DNA of 64,000 nucleotides, from positions 284,010-348,009 of the forward strand of contig HG799463.1 of the NCBI GenBank assembly GCA_000531095.1, given 5' to 3'. The position numbers were made by a program, and so were the translations under genes. Below, in pieces: positions 27,337-36,638 of this stretch. The notes under the pieces are model-generated. The model worked only from the letters and a program-made list of their open reading frames with translations, made no database searches and was not told the origin of the DNA. Source of the stretch: Gemmata massiliana. Its GTDB lineage: Bacteria > Planctomycetota > Planctomycetia > Gemmatales > Gemmataceae. The first letter of the stretch is position 1. Each line of letters begins with the position of its first letter.

Positions 27337-28005
27337 TCTTTGCCCAACACGAGGTCCACGACCCGGCACCCGCGCGCGTGCGGCCCGGCGCCGCGGCAGT
27401 GGTCCAGCACACCCGTACTGTCGCAGCCCGCGTCCTGGAGCGCATCCGCCAGAATGGGTAACGCGCTGAAGTCACGTAACTCGTACATCTGGGAGGCGAG
27501 CGCGAGAACAGTGGACGTGCGCCATGCGGGTGAGAAGGACACGGGGCGGAACGGATTGCCGAAGAGGTCGCGGATCAAGTTCGTAACGATCGGGCGCTCC
27601 GCGCTCAGGAGTCTCATCCGGTCCTCTTTTCGCTTGTCCCAATTTGACGCCTCAAACGCAGTGATCCGCGCGCGAACAATTTCGGCGCAGAAATTTTGGC
27701 ACGACTCCCACAACATGCCCTGAGAACACAACACGAGGCTACTGTATTCCCGAGCCCTACGTCGTGAACGGGGGACGGCGCGCCCATTACGAAATGCGTT
27801 CAATTGATCCAATGAAATTAGTCCGTCTGCGTGCCTCTCGGCGCAACTCAATGACTCAACCAGATCATCGGACATGAGTACGGCCGAAAGGAGGCGCGCC
27901 GAACTACACAACAAGAGCCGCAATTTCCGGGCGGTTACCTTACCCCCGAAGAAACTCAAACATCTTCCCGGGCTCCTCGCACGCGAGCCACTCGGCTTCG
28001 GTCAT
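27333..28005 (-). CDS. Gemmata paralogous family protein (one-base frameshift near the start)
   Basis: From ATG 28005 the first frame reads MTEAEWLACEEPGKMFEFLRG and stops. Dropping one G from the GGGGG run at about 27945 makes it continue into VTARKLRLLLCSSARLL and on to the tail FGNPFRPVSFSPAW, LPILADALQDAGCDS and GCRVVDLVLGKE. The total length 673 is one over a multiple of three, consistent with a single extra base (homopolymer overcall or real mutation). It lies 9 bp after the upstream paralog, forming a three-gene run. Function unknown. Confidence 0.65.
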
Positions 28006-28014
28006 CGGCAGCCC

Positions 28015-29172
28015 TCACCCCTTGTCCAACACCAGGTCGACGACCCAGCACCCGCGCACATGGGCACCCGGTTCGCGACAGTGGTTCAGCACATCGGAGT
28101 TGTCGCAGCCCGCGTCTTGTAACGCATCGGCCAGAACGGGCAGCGCAGAAAAGTCGCGGGACTCGGACACCCGCCTTGCGATCGCGACCGCAGTGTCAGT
28201 GCGCCAATCCGGGGAGAACATGACGAACCGGGATGGGGCACCACGGATCAGCGCAATGTTACGTAGGATGTCCCGGATTGCGGTACGGGCATTGTGAGAG
28301 TGGCCGGGCGAACACGCCACGTGCCGGAGCCGTTCGGCCTGAATCGGTGTCGCCATCCGTGCGAGTTCGACGTGAATCGGGACCGATCCAACGGTTGCAC
28401 CTGCCAACAGGTTTTCGTACTCGACAGATTCTTCGAGATCGAAGATCACATCAAATGCAGGCTCACACAACAGTGCGTCGCCCAAAAGATCCAGCAAGAA
28501 CGAGAGTAACCGCGGCCCACCGCACCGGCGCCCGACCCGGCCGACATGGTACGGGATTTCTGCGACCGCGCCCCGATCCCATACGTCCGCGCTGGTAGTC
28601 AGGTCTGTTCCCCGTAGCCATCGGAGCAACTCAAGACAGTCTTCTTCAGTCAACGTGTCTTGCCACCCTCGCTCCAAGCGGTTGCGCTCGTCGAGATCGC
28701 CGAACGGTCCCAAAGGTAGCGCGTGTTCGCGCACAGCGTCCAGGAGCTCTCGGCGGCGCCCCGCCCGCGCGTTCCCCTGGTTGGAGACGGGTTCCGTACC
28801 GGTGCGATCGGCAGCGCAGCCCCGCAGCAAGTGATTCACCGCCTGGTACACCGCTACTTGATTTGGGGCGGCTGGCGCGAATTTCGTAGAGCCGCCTGGT
28901 TGACCAATCGCGCCGAACGGGGGCCAAAGCCAAGTTCCATCGGCAGCCCGCTTGTGCGCCAACCACACGATCAATTCGGCCGCGACGGTCGGCGTGAGGG
29001 TGCTCAAGGCCGCAACGATTTTGGGGCGCTGGTTCGGGTGATCGTGAACCGTCCAGACGACGGCCGCGAGCAATCCGTCGAGTGCCTGTTGCCGGGTTAT
29101 GAGGGCGCGCTCCCGTAGTGAGAGCCGGCGAACGAGGGATCCCGCCAGTTCGTCGATCGGGTACATTCCCAT
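28015..29172 (-). CDS. Gemmata paralogous family protein with an atypical N-terminal domain
   Basis: The 385-residue protein starts MGMYPIDELAGSLVRRLSLRERALITRQ, which does not resemble the heads of the other copies. It then runs through a long helical part (PKIVAALSTLTPTVAAELIVW, LLSFLLDLLGDALL). The last 60 residues are the family tail: FVMFSPDWRTDTAVAIARR, LPVLADALQDAGCDN and GCWVVDLVLDKG. It looks like the shared C-terminal module joined to a different N-terminal domain. ATG 29172 is at the boundary where coding composition begins. Function unknown. Confidence 0.7.
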   Translation of the reverse strand: MGMYPIDELAGSLVRRLSLRERALITRQQALDGLLAAVVWTVHDHPNQRPKIVAALSTLTPTVAAELIVWLAHKRAADGTWLWPPFGAIGQPGGSTKFAPAAPNQVAVYQAVNHLLRGCAADRTGTEPVSNQGNARAGRRRELLDAVREHALPLGPFGDLDERNRLERGWQDTLTEEDCLELLRWLRGTDLTTSADVWDRGAVAEIPYHVGRVGRRCGGPRLLSFLLDLLGDALLCEPAFDVIFDLEESVEYENLLAGATVGSVPIHVELARMATPIQAERLRHVACSPGHSHNARTAIRDILRNIALIRGAPSRFVMFSPDWRTDTAVAIARRVSESRDFSALPVLADALQDAGCDNSDVLNHCREPGAHVRGCWVVDLVLDKG

Positions 29173-29534
29173 GACGCGCCCACACTTTATTAGAAAATTA
29201 TATTTATTTCCACTACTGATATTGATGTCACATCTACCAATATCGTAAAATCCCACGAGAGTACGGGCGCCTCCGGTACGAATGGGCGTGAGGTCACAAA
29301 CAACGAATGTTAGCCGTTGGGAGCGACGGATGTCGTTTTTCCCGGGAGAAATCGCAGTGCGCGGCGGCCCGGTCCGGAAATGTGAGCAAATGTTAGCCGC
29401 GCGGGAGGGAGAAAGGTTCACCGCGGAGGGCACGCGAGGGCGCGGAGAAGACGAGAAACAGGAACGATCTCTGCTCCGGTCTTTCTCCGTGCCCTCGCGT
29501 GCCCTCCGCGGTGAAATCTGCTGAACAACGGCCG
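29173..29534. other. Intergenic region of about 360 bp with AT-rich part and inverted repeat
   Basis: The part next to the paralog gene (29185-29250) is strongly A+T-rich and could carry its promoter. The part next to pheT is occupied by the long inverted repeat at 29417-29515. No gene is supported. Confidence 0.5.
29417..29515. repeat. Long inverted repeat, 32-bp arms (MITE/REP-like)
   Basis: 29417-29448 pairs with 29484-29515 with a single mismatch, around a 35-bp loop. The arms begin TTCACCGCGGAGGGCACGCG, a sequence style that recurs as dispersed repeats in many genomes. It lies 20 bp beyond the pheT stop and may have been recruited as a terminator. Confidence 0.75.
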
Positions 29535-32072
29535 TTACGCCAGATCCTTCCCTCGGATCTGGGCCTTGAGCACATGGCGCAGCCGGCCCTCGACCTTCTC
29601 GTGGGCCTTCACGATCTCCTTCTCGCCGAGCGTGCGGTCGGGGGCCTGGTACGTCAGCGCGAACGCCAGGCTCTTCGTGCCGTCCGGCAGCCCGGTCCCG
29701 CGGTACACGTCGAAGAGGGCCGCGTCGGTGAGCAACTCGCCCCCGGCGGCCCGGATCTCGGCCAGCACCGCCTCGGCCGGGGTCGCGTCGGCCACCACGA
29801 CCGCCACGTCGCGCTTCGCGGGCGGGAACGTGCTGAACGGCTTGTACCCGTAGCGCGCGGGCACCGCCGCGAGTACCGCTTCGAGGTCCAATTCGGCCAC
29901 CTGCACGGCCCGGTCCCCGAGCAGGAACTGCGCCGCGACCTTCGGGTGCAGTTCGCCGAACGCGCCCACCGCGGTGCCGTTCACGCGCAGCTCGGCGGCC
30001 CGCATCGGGTGCAGCCAGGGCACGGTGCCGGTCGCCGCGAACGTGACGCTGGACAGGTGCAGGTCGCTTGTGAGGGCCTCTACCACGCCCTTGAGGTCGT
30101 AGAAGTCGTAGCGCGCCGGGACCGCGCCCTGCGGGTCGTCCCACGCGGCCCCGGTGCGCCGGCCGCACAAGACGATGGCCAGTTTCCGCGGTTCGCGCGG
30201 GAGCCTCGCGCCGGGTACGGGCAGATACGCGAACCCGAGTTCGTACATGGCGACGCTGTCGGCGGCTTCGAGGTTCTTCTGCGCGACCGCGAGCAGCCCC
30301 GGGAGCAGCGTGCGCCGCAGCACCCCGCGCTCCGGCGAGAGCGGGTTCAGTAGCGCGACGAAGGCATCGGGTGGCGAACTTTCGCCCGGCGTCAGTTTCG
30401 CTTCGGCTTCGAGGCTGCTGAGCGAGTACGTGATCGCTTCTTGCAGCCCCTGGTCGGCAAGCAGGTCGCGCACGCGGTCCTCGCCCTCCAGGTCCGGGTT
30501 GCCCTTCGGCTCCGGGAGTTCGAGCGGGAGCAGGCGCTCCTTCAGGTTGTCGTACCCGTACACGCGGGCCAGTTCTTCAATGAGGTCCGCGGCACCGGCC
30601 TGGATATCGAGGCGCGTGGGCGGGGTCGTAACGGTCCAGGCGTCGTCGCCGTCCGGCTCCACCTGGAACTGGAGCGCGGTCAGCACGCGGACGACCTCGG
30701 CGCTCGGGATATCGAACCCCAGAAGGCGCCGGATCTCGTTTTGGTCGAGATCGATCACCTGTGGGGGCAGGGGCGCAGGGTACTCGTCGACCACACCCGT
30801 AAGAACTTCCCCCCCGGCGTGGTCGTGGAACAGTTGCGCGGCGCGAACCGCGGCCGGGAGCGATTGTTCCGGGTGAACACCGCGGCTGAACCGCGTGCTC
30901 GCCTCACTGAACAGGTTGAACTGCCGGGCGGTCTTGCGCACGCTGACAAAGTCGAAGCACGCGCTCTCCAACAGGATCGTCTTGGTCGCGGCGCCGACTT
31001 CCGTCTCCGCGCCGCCCATGACGCCGGCCAGCGCGATCGGCCCGGCGGTGTCGGCGATCACGAGGTTCTCGGGCGACAGTTCACGGTCCTGGCCGTCGAG
31101 CGTCTTGAGCACCTCGCCGGGCTTCGCGGGGCGCACGATGATGGTAGGTGCCTTCCCGCCGGCGCGCGTTACGAGCACGTCGTAGTCGAAGGCGTGCAGC
31201 GGCTGGCCGTGTTCGAGCATCACGTAGTTGGTGATGTCGACCGCGTTACTGATGGGGCGCATGCCCGCGTAGTGCAGGCGCGAGCGCATCCAGCGCGGGG
31301 CCGGCCCGAGCGTGACGTTGCGGATGACGGTCGCGGTGTAGCGCGGGCACAGTTTCGGGTCGGCGATCTCGACGCGGACCTTGCCCTCAATGCTCTCCGC
31401 GATCGTTTCGACCTTCGGTTCGGCAACGGTGGTGCTCACGCCGGTGAGCGCGGCCACCTCGCGCGCGATGCCGATCATCGAGAGGCACCGGGCCATATTC
31501 GGGAGGATGTCGAGTTCGACGACGATCTCACCGAGCACGTCCTGGGCCGGGGTGCCCGGAGCCGCGTCCGCGTCGTCGAGGATAATGATGCCTTCGCTCT
31601 CCTCGGCGATGCCCAACTCGAAGTCGGACATGCACATGGCGTCGTTGTCGATTTCGCGCAAGCGCTTCGGTACCAGAGTCATGACGGTCTTCTTGCCGTC
31701 TTTACCGGTGAAGAAGTACTGCGACCCGCACAGCCCGAGGATGATCTTCATCCCGCTCTGGCCGACAGCAATGTTCTCGGCCCCGGTGATGACGGTCTTC
31801 GGCGCGCCCGTGCCCAGGTCGAGTTTGACGAGTTTGAGACTGTCGGCGTTGGGATGTTTGGTGATTTCGAGTACCTGCGCGACGACGAGTTTGTCGCGCT
31901 CCCACACGAGCCCCGCGTCCTCCGGCTTCACGCGGAGCGTCCCTTGTACGGGGAACCCAAAGACCTTGACCCCCGACGATTCCAGTCCGGCGATCGTCAG
32001 GCGCTCGACGAGCGCGCCCGGATCGGCCGGGAGCGGGACGTAATCTTTGAGCCAGGACAGCGGAACGAGCAT
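29535..32072 (-). CDS. pheT: Phenylalanyl-tRNA synthetase beta subunit
   Basis: PheT forms the alpha2-beta2 enzyme that charges tRNA-Phe. The 845-residue chain shows the N-terminal MLVPLSWLKDYV, an EMAP/tRNA-binding domain (VVAQVLEITKHPNADSLKLVKLDLG), B3/B4 editing domain, B5 DNA-binding-like domain (VIDLDQNEIRRLLG), catalytic-like core, and the FDX-ACB domain at the end (FSTFPPAKRDVAVVV). ATG 32072 is chosen because MLVPLSWLKDY is the conserved start. The pheS gene is not adjacent. The tRNA-Lys gene lies about 200 bp away in the opposite direction. Confidence 0.96.
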   Translation of the reverse strand: MLVPLSWLKDYVPLPADPGALVERLTIAGLESSGVKVFGFPVQGTLRVKPEDAGLVWERDKLVVAQVLEITKHPNADSLKLVKLDLGTGAPKTVITGAENIAVGQSGMKIILGLCGSQYFFTGKDGKKTVMTLVPKRLREIDNDAMCMSDFELGIAEESEGIIILDDADAAPGTPAQDVLGEIVVELDILPNMARCLSMIGIAREVAALTGVSTTVAEPKVETIAESIEGKVRVEIADPKLCPRYTATVIRNVTLGPAPRWMRSRLHYAGMRPISNAVDITNYVMLEHGQPLHAFDYDVLVTRAGGKAPTIIVRPAKPGEVLKTLDGQDRELSPENLVIADTAGPIALAGVMGGAETEVGAATKTILLESACFDFVSVRKTARQFNLFSEASTRFSRGVHPEQSLPAAVRAAQLFHDHAGGEVLTGVVDEYPAPLPPQVIDLDQNEIRRLLGFDIPSAEVVRVLTALQFQVEPDGDDAWTVTTPPTRLDIQAGAADLIEELARVYGYDNLKERLLPLELPEPKGNPDLEGEDRVRDLLADQGLQEAITYSLSSLEAEAKLTPGESSPPDAFVALLNPLSPERGVLRRTLLPGLLAVAQKNLEAADSVAMYELGFAYLPVPGARLPREPRKLAIVLCGRRTGAAWDDPQGAVPARYDFYDLKGVVEALTSDLHLSSVTFAATGTVPWLHPMRAAELRVNGTAVGAFGELHPKVAAQFLLGDRAVQVAELDLEAVLAAVPARYGYKPFSTFPPAKRDVAVVVADATPAEAVLAEIRAAGGELLTDAALFDVYRGTGLPDGTKSLAFALTYQAPDRTLGEKEIVKAHEKVEGRLRHVLKAQIRGKDLA

Positions 32073-32276
32073 GGCGGGGGCCTTGTGTTTCACTGAGAAT
32101 CGAATGCGGACATCGTATGGAGACGGGTCCGGGGGCGTCAGTGGTTCGCGGCGGTTCGCGGGCGCGTGCGAAAGCGGGGGCGAACCCGAGGGAGGAATCG
32201 TGTGTCTGAGAAGTGAAGTTTTCGACGAGGCCCCCTTGAAGTGCGGGCCTGGTTTCCCCAGAATAATGAGCGTTAA

Positions 32277-32352
<76 letters not shown>

Positions 32353-32456
32353 ACAGAAGTCCAATCGGCTCAAGCCTTTAGAGCTTACCTCCGAACGGTT
32401 TCGGAGCGTGGTCGGAAGCCTGCAACTGCGGTACTGTACCGCACCAGGGCGTTTCC

Positions 32457-33655
32457 ATGCCTCGCTCCGCAACCGTTCCTTCGTATCGACTCCACAAACC
32501 GTCCGGTCAAGCCGTCGTCACCATCCGCACTGCCGCAGGCGAGCGCCGAGACATCTATCTCGGCACTTACAACTCCCCGAAAGTCGCGCCGAATACGGAC
32601 GCATTATTGCCGAAAGTGCAACCGCTCCGATCGCCACAACCCACACGCCAACAGCTCCCGCCCCCACCGTTGACACGGTTGCCCTCGTGTACATCAAATG
32701 GGCCAGCGGTCACTACCGAAGTGCCGATGGTAACCCGTCCGGCGAGGTTTTGGAGATCAAGCGCGCGATTCGGTTCGCCCACCGCCTCTACGGTCACGTT
32801 CCCGCAACAGAGTTCGGCCCCCGCGCCCTCGCCACGGTTCGTGACGAGATGGTCAAAGCCGGTGCCTGCCGTACCGTTGTGAATCAACGAGTCGGGCGCC
32901 TCAAAAGGTTGTTCAAGTGGGCCGCGAGCCAGGAGCTCGTACCCGTTACCGTTTACGAAGCGCTTCGCACCCTCACGGGGCTACAGCGCGGCCGGTGCCG
33001 CGCTCGGGAAAAGGAACCGGTCACGCCCGTCGATCTCAGTTACTTTAATGCCACGGTTCCGCATCTCAGTACACACCTCCGCACCTTGGTGCAGCTCCAA
33101 CGGCTGAGCGGGTGCCGGCCCGGAGAGGCGTGCGCGCTCCAACTGGACGACATCGACCGGTCCGGCCCGGTGTGGCTCTGGCGCCCGAAATCGCACAAGA
33201 CGGATTGGAAGGGGAAGAGTCGCGTGATCGCGCTCGGACCCAAAGCCCAGGTTCTGTTGCGCATGTTCACTGCGGTGCGAGATCCGCGCGGCGACGAGTT
33301 CGTGTTCAGTCCCAGGCTCGCACGTGAGGAGTGGGCACAAGCCGCGCGATCAAGACGCAAGACCAAGGTGCAGCCGTCGCAGGTGGACCGCAAGTCAAAA
33401 AAGCCGAGACGCGTCCCGGGTCATTTCTACCGCGTGACCACGGTCGCCCACGCGATCGCCAGGGCGGCCCAGCGCGCCGGCGTCCCGCACTGGCACCCGA
33501 ACCAGATCCGGCACCTGTTCGCGACGCAGGTGCGGAGCGCGCACGGGCTCGAGGCTGCCCAGGTGCTGCTCGGGCACTCCAAGGCAGACGTGACCCAGGT
33601 GTACGCCGCGCGTGATCTCGCGCTCGCGTTGCGCGTCGCGGCCGCGATCGGGTGA
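32457..33655 (+). CDS. int: Tyrosine recombinase (element integrase), one-base frameshift
   Basis: The enzyme would integrate and excise the element at tRNA-Lys. ATG 32457 gives MPRSATVPSYRLHKPSGQAVV, the arm-binding start. The frame then shifts near 32577 at CCCC, where one added C restores NSPESRAEYGRII. The core-binding domain spans about 32690-32990. The catalytic domain has Arg in SGCRPGEA, Lys in SHKTDWKGK, HWHPNQIRHLFATQ (His-x-x-Arg), GHSKADVTQVYAARD (His and the Tyr nucleophile). Total length 1,199 is one short of a multiple of three, fitting a single missing base. Sister genes lie at 53.9 kb and, decayed, at 19.3 kb. Confidence 0.88.
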
Positions 33656-33705
33656 GTTTGTAAACTGCTTCACCAACTTTAACGGTACGAACCTGGAGAG
33701 CCGCG

Positions 33706-34458
33706 ATGGAACAAGAGTTCTGGCCAAGCCGCGAGGTGTTGGTAGACGTCCGAGATCATCTCGTTCGTTTGAGACTCGAGTGCGAAGAGATAGGCTGGTG
33801 GCCGGGATCGGGCAGTACAAATCACTCCCCAAAAAGTACTCCCGCTCCTGGAACATTGTACGAGTTGGATATCACTCTAAGGGATACCGAACCTTTAGCG
33901 ACACCCCCATCAAATACCGGAAAACCGTTCGTGGATATCGCCCGACAATCGTGTTGGCCGGTACGAGGCTGGCCCTCATTTTGGGCGCACGAAATCCGTC
34001 GCGTGATGATGTTGATCGACGAGACCACGCATGAATTAATGATCCATTGGGATGAATTTATCCGAATGACGGATGCTGTAATTGGATACATTGCAGATGA
34101 TTCGGACAGTTGCAGTTGGGAAAGCGGCGCACTTGAATTTCCCCTTACGAGTGAGTTGCTGGAACTCGTCGTACCGGATGGTATTGCCGCCATTCTAGAC
34201 CTCTGCCGTCGCCGGCTCGAAACCGTCCTGCGCGACGGCCCCCAGAATCGCGATCTCTTTATCCCGACACCCATTCAGACCAGGATTCTCGAGGCGATCG
34301 ATTGCCGCGCCATGACACTCGAATCACTCGCAGCGAAACTTGATATAGACAAAAGCACACTTCATCGCTCGGATCTCAAGCGACTGCTTAAACTCGGCAA
34401 AGTTATGACCGATCGCAAACTCGGTGGCTATTACAGGCCCGATGCGCCACCACAGTAG
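33706..34458 (+). CDS. Hypothetical protein with C-terminal winged helix
   Basis: The 250-residue protein lies 50 bp after the integrase. The first two thirds (MEQEFWPSREVLVDVRDHL, then LDITLRDTEPLATPPSNTGK) match nothing I recognise. The end resembles a winged helix: TPIQTRILEAIDCRAMTLESLAAKLDIDKSTLHRSDLKRLLKLGKVMTDRKLGGYY, shown here by its key block LESLAAKLDIDKSTLHR. It could regulate the element or recognise its replication or excision site. Base composition is lower in G+C than the surrounding genes (33,820-34,120), consistent with acquired DNA. Confidence 0.6.
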   Translation: MEQEFWPSREVLVDVRDHLVRLRLECEEIGWWPGSGSTNHSPKSTPAPGTLYELDITLRDTEPLATPPSNTGKPFVDIARQSCWPVRGWPSFWAHEIRRVMMLIDETTHELMIHWDEFIRMTDAVIGYIADDSDSCSWESGALEFPLTSELLELVVPDGIAAILDLCRRRLETVLRDGPQNRDLFIPTPIQTRILEAIDCRAMTLESLAAKLDIDKSTLHRSDLKRLLKLGKVMTDRKLGGYYRPDAPPQ

Positions 34459-34488
34459 CCACCAAGTGGCCACCGCGACAGTGGCCAC
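34455..34488. promoter_or_regulatory. Three short palindromic repeats upstream of the DUF1580 gene (putative operator)
   Basis: GTAGCCAC (34455), GTGGCCAC (34466) and GTGGCCAC (34481) lie in 34 bp just before the DUF1580 gene. GTGGCCAC is self-complementary. The cluster begins inside the last codons of the winged-helix gene, making it a plausible binding site for one of the two DNA-binding proteins flanking it. Confidence 0.4.
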
Positions 34489-34555
34489 TCAGATACCACT
34501 GACACGACGCCCATCATCTCGCATTATGTTCACAACCTCGCAGGGAGTGAATGTA

Positions 34556-34930
34556 ATGCCCGATACGGTTTGTGCGGCTCTCCAATCGGCCTCGCCGTTA
34601 ATGAACGGCGAGCGCCTCTACGGCCTGTCCGCCATCGCGTTAAAGATCCCCGGCTACCGGGACAACAGTCACATCAACTCCTCGACCGTCTTCCGGTGGA
34701 TCACCAAGGGCGTAAAAGCTCAAAGCGGTCGGGTGATCCGTCTGGAGGCCGTGCGACTCGGCACCGCCTGGAAGACGAGTGTGGAGGCCGTCTCCAGGTT
34801 CACGAGCGAGCTGACCGCGGCTTCTCTCCCGTCCCCCGTCCCAGCGCCTATCCCTGTCACCCCGAGTGCCCGTGGGCGCGCCGCGGCAAGGGCTCACGAC
34901 GAATTGGCGGCCGTGTTGAGCGCGAAATGA
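34556..34930 (+). CDS. DUF1580-family protein, excisionase-like
   Basis: The 124-residue protein has a helix-turn-helix-like core (PGYRDNSHINSSTVFRWITKGVKAQSGRVIRLEAVRLG) followed by WKTSVEAVSRFTSEL, matching the layout of DUF1580, which I recall as a planctomycete family of small DNA-binding, MerR/excisionase-like proteins. In an element next to an integrase it is the best candidate for the excision (recombination directionality) factor. ATG 34556 is supported by CAGGGAGTG seven bases upstream. Ala/Pro-rich tail. Confidence 0.65.
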   Translation: MPDTVCAALQSASPLMNGERLYGLSAIALKIPGYRDNSHINSSTVFRWITKGVKAQSGRVIRLEAVRLGTAWKTSVEAVSRFTSELTAASLPSPVPAPIPVTPSARGRAAARAHDELAAVLSAK

Positions 34931-34978
34931 CCGCGCCTCGCGCCCACGGTTTCATCCCAACCGCCACGGAGCCAGCCC

Positions 34979-35293
34979 GTGAATCGTCTACTCTTCCTAC
35001 CATCGGACGCTCTCTTCGTACCCCCTGACGACACCGTGCGAACGCCGGCCGAGATCGCGGCTGGGACGAACCATTCGAGTGAGTACTACGTTGCGCGACC
35101 CGACTCCCCGACGTTCGACTTGAAGCCCGCACTCACGTTTGACGCGCTCGCGGAACTCCGTAGCCGAGTGGATCGTGGTGAACTTCACGTGATCCGCCGT
35201 GAGCTTCTGAGCCGGATCGAGGAGATCGAATCCGTGATTCTTGACCTGGCCGTTCGTGCCGCGGCTCTGGAGAGGGGGCGCCGTGTCGCTTAA
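34979..35293 (+). CDS. Small hypothetical protein of the integrative element
   Basis: GTG 34979 starts a 104-residue protein that overlaps the next gene's GTG by 11 bp, implying coupled translation. The C-terminal half is helical (TFDALAELRSRVDRGELHVIRRELLSRIEEIESVILDLAVRAAAL), a probable coiled coil. No family recognised. The coupling suggests a partner of the downstream ATPase. Confidence 0.55.
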   Translation: MNRLLFLPSDALFVPPDDTVRTPAEIAAGTNHSSEYYVARPDSPTFDLKPALTFDALAELRSRVDRGELHVIRRELLSRIEEIESVILDLAVRAAALERGRRVA

Positions 35294-36638
35294 AGACGTG
35301 TATCAGAACACGGTGACGTCACCGCACCCGAGTCCGCGCCGCGTGGAACCCGAGCCCCCGCACCACGCGCGCTCAGAGCTGATCGTGACCCCGCTGGCCG
35401 GCAAACGGGTTCGGCCCGTGAAGTACCTGGTCCCGGGGCGCATCCCCGCGGGCAAGCTGATCCTGTGCGGGGCGCGGGGCGGTAGCGGGAAAAGTACCCT
35501 CTGGCGCTCGATCGCTGCCGACCTGTCGGCGGGCCGGTGCGCCCTGGGGATGGAGTACGACAACCCGGTGTGCGCCAAGGTGCTCATCATTGCCGCGGAA
35601 GACGGGATCGAGGACACCGTGCTCCCCGGGCTCCTGGCCGAGCGCGCCAACGTGTCCCGGATCGCCATCATCGAGGGCGTTCGCACCGGGGACCGGAAGA
35701 GCGACTTCATGCTCACGCCCGATCACGTCGGCCTCGTCCGCGATCGGCTCGCCCAGTCCCCGGACATCAAGCTCGTGATCCTGGACCCGATCGCCAGTTT
35801 CATCGGGCGCGCCAAGGTGGACGATCACCGCGCCAGCGAACTCCGATTGCTCCTGGACCCACTCAGTGAACTCGCGGAGTCCACCGGTGTGACCATCGTC
35901 ATGATCGCGCACCTCAACAAGAGTACCGGGGACGCGGTGGACCGGTTCGCCGGGAGCGCGGCGTATCGCGATACCGTGCGCGCCGCTTATCTCGTCTGCC
36001 CGGATCCGGACGATGAGACGCGGCGCCTGCTGGTTCCCGCGAAAGAGAACCTGCCCGGCTTCCTCAGCACGTCCGTTCCGTTCGGCCTCGCCCCACTGGG
36101 GGCGACCGAACTGGACCAAGTGGTCCAGTCCGATGCGTTCCGTGGACTCAGCTCCGAGGACTTGGACGCGCTACGCGCCCAGTTGCGGCGCGTGAAATTT
36201 GATCCGGCTCGAAGCGTCGATCCGAACGAAGCGATGAAAGCGAAGAAAGGGGACGGGACGAAAGTGCAGCGGTGCAAGGAATGGCTCAAGCAGTTCCTGG
36301 AGAAGTACGCGTACCCCTCGAAGGAGATCCTCGACGCCGCCAAAGTCGCGGGGTTCACCTTTGATAACCTCAAGGAAGCCAAGGCGCAGCTCAAGACTGA
36401 GGGCGTGATTACCCACAACAACGAAAGGTTCTCGACAGGAGTCTGGTGGTCCGGACCGGGCTTGGCCGTCTACTGGATTCCTCGCCCCGAACCATTCCCC
36501 ACCACTCCCCACTCCTCCCCTCCACCCTCCTCTACCTCTCTCTCCCGAGAGAGAGAAAGAGAGATACAGAGTGGGGAACTGGGGACGACGGGGGAGTGGT
36601 TCGGGGACGGGGGATCGTCCCCGGTGATCTACCACTAA
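35283..36638 (+). CDS. RecA-like AAA ATPase (RepA/AAA_25 type) of the integrative element
   Basis: GTG 35283 (VSLKDVYQ, preceded by GAGAGGGGG) is chosen over an upstream in-frame ATG because it fits the coupling with the preceding gene. Walker A is GARGGSGKST, Walker B VILDPIASF, with IAAEDGIEDTV and MIAHLNKS, the layout of plasmid RepA-like hexameric helicases (AAA_25). A second, winged-helix-like part follows (CKEWLKQFLEKYAYPSKEILDAAKVAGF, then LKTEGVITHNNERF). The last 50 residues are low-complexity (SPPPSSTSLSREREREIQ), encoded by a pyrimidine tract turning into a purine tract at 36490-36570. It may unwind or replicate the excised element; no primase or polymerase gene is adjacent. Confidence 0.8.
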   Translation: MSLKDVYQNTVTSPHPSPRRVEPEPPHHARSELIVTPLAGKRVRPVKYLVPGRIPAGKLILCGARGGSGKSTLWRSIAADLSAGRCALGMEYDNPVCAKVLIIAAEDGIEDTVLPGLLAERANVSRIAIIEGVRTGDRKSDFMLTPDHVGLVRDRLAQSPDIKLVILDPIASFIGRAKVDDHRASELRLLLDPLSELAESTGVTIVMIAHLNKSTGDAVDRFAGSAAYRDTVRAAYLVCPDPDDETRRLLVPAKENLPGFLSTSVPFGLAPLGATELDQVVQSDAFRGLSSEDLDALRAQLRRVKFDPARSVDPNEAMKAKKGDGTKVQRCKEWLKQFLEKYAYPSKEILDAAKVAGFTFDNLKEAKAQLKTEGVITHNNERFSTGVWWSGPGLAVYWIPRPEPFPTTPHSSPPPSSTSLSREREREIQSGELGTTGEWFGDGGSSPVIYH

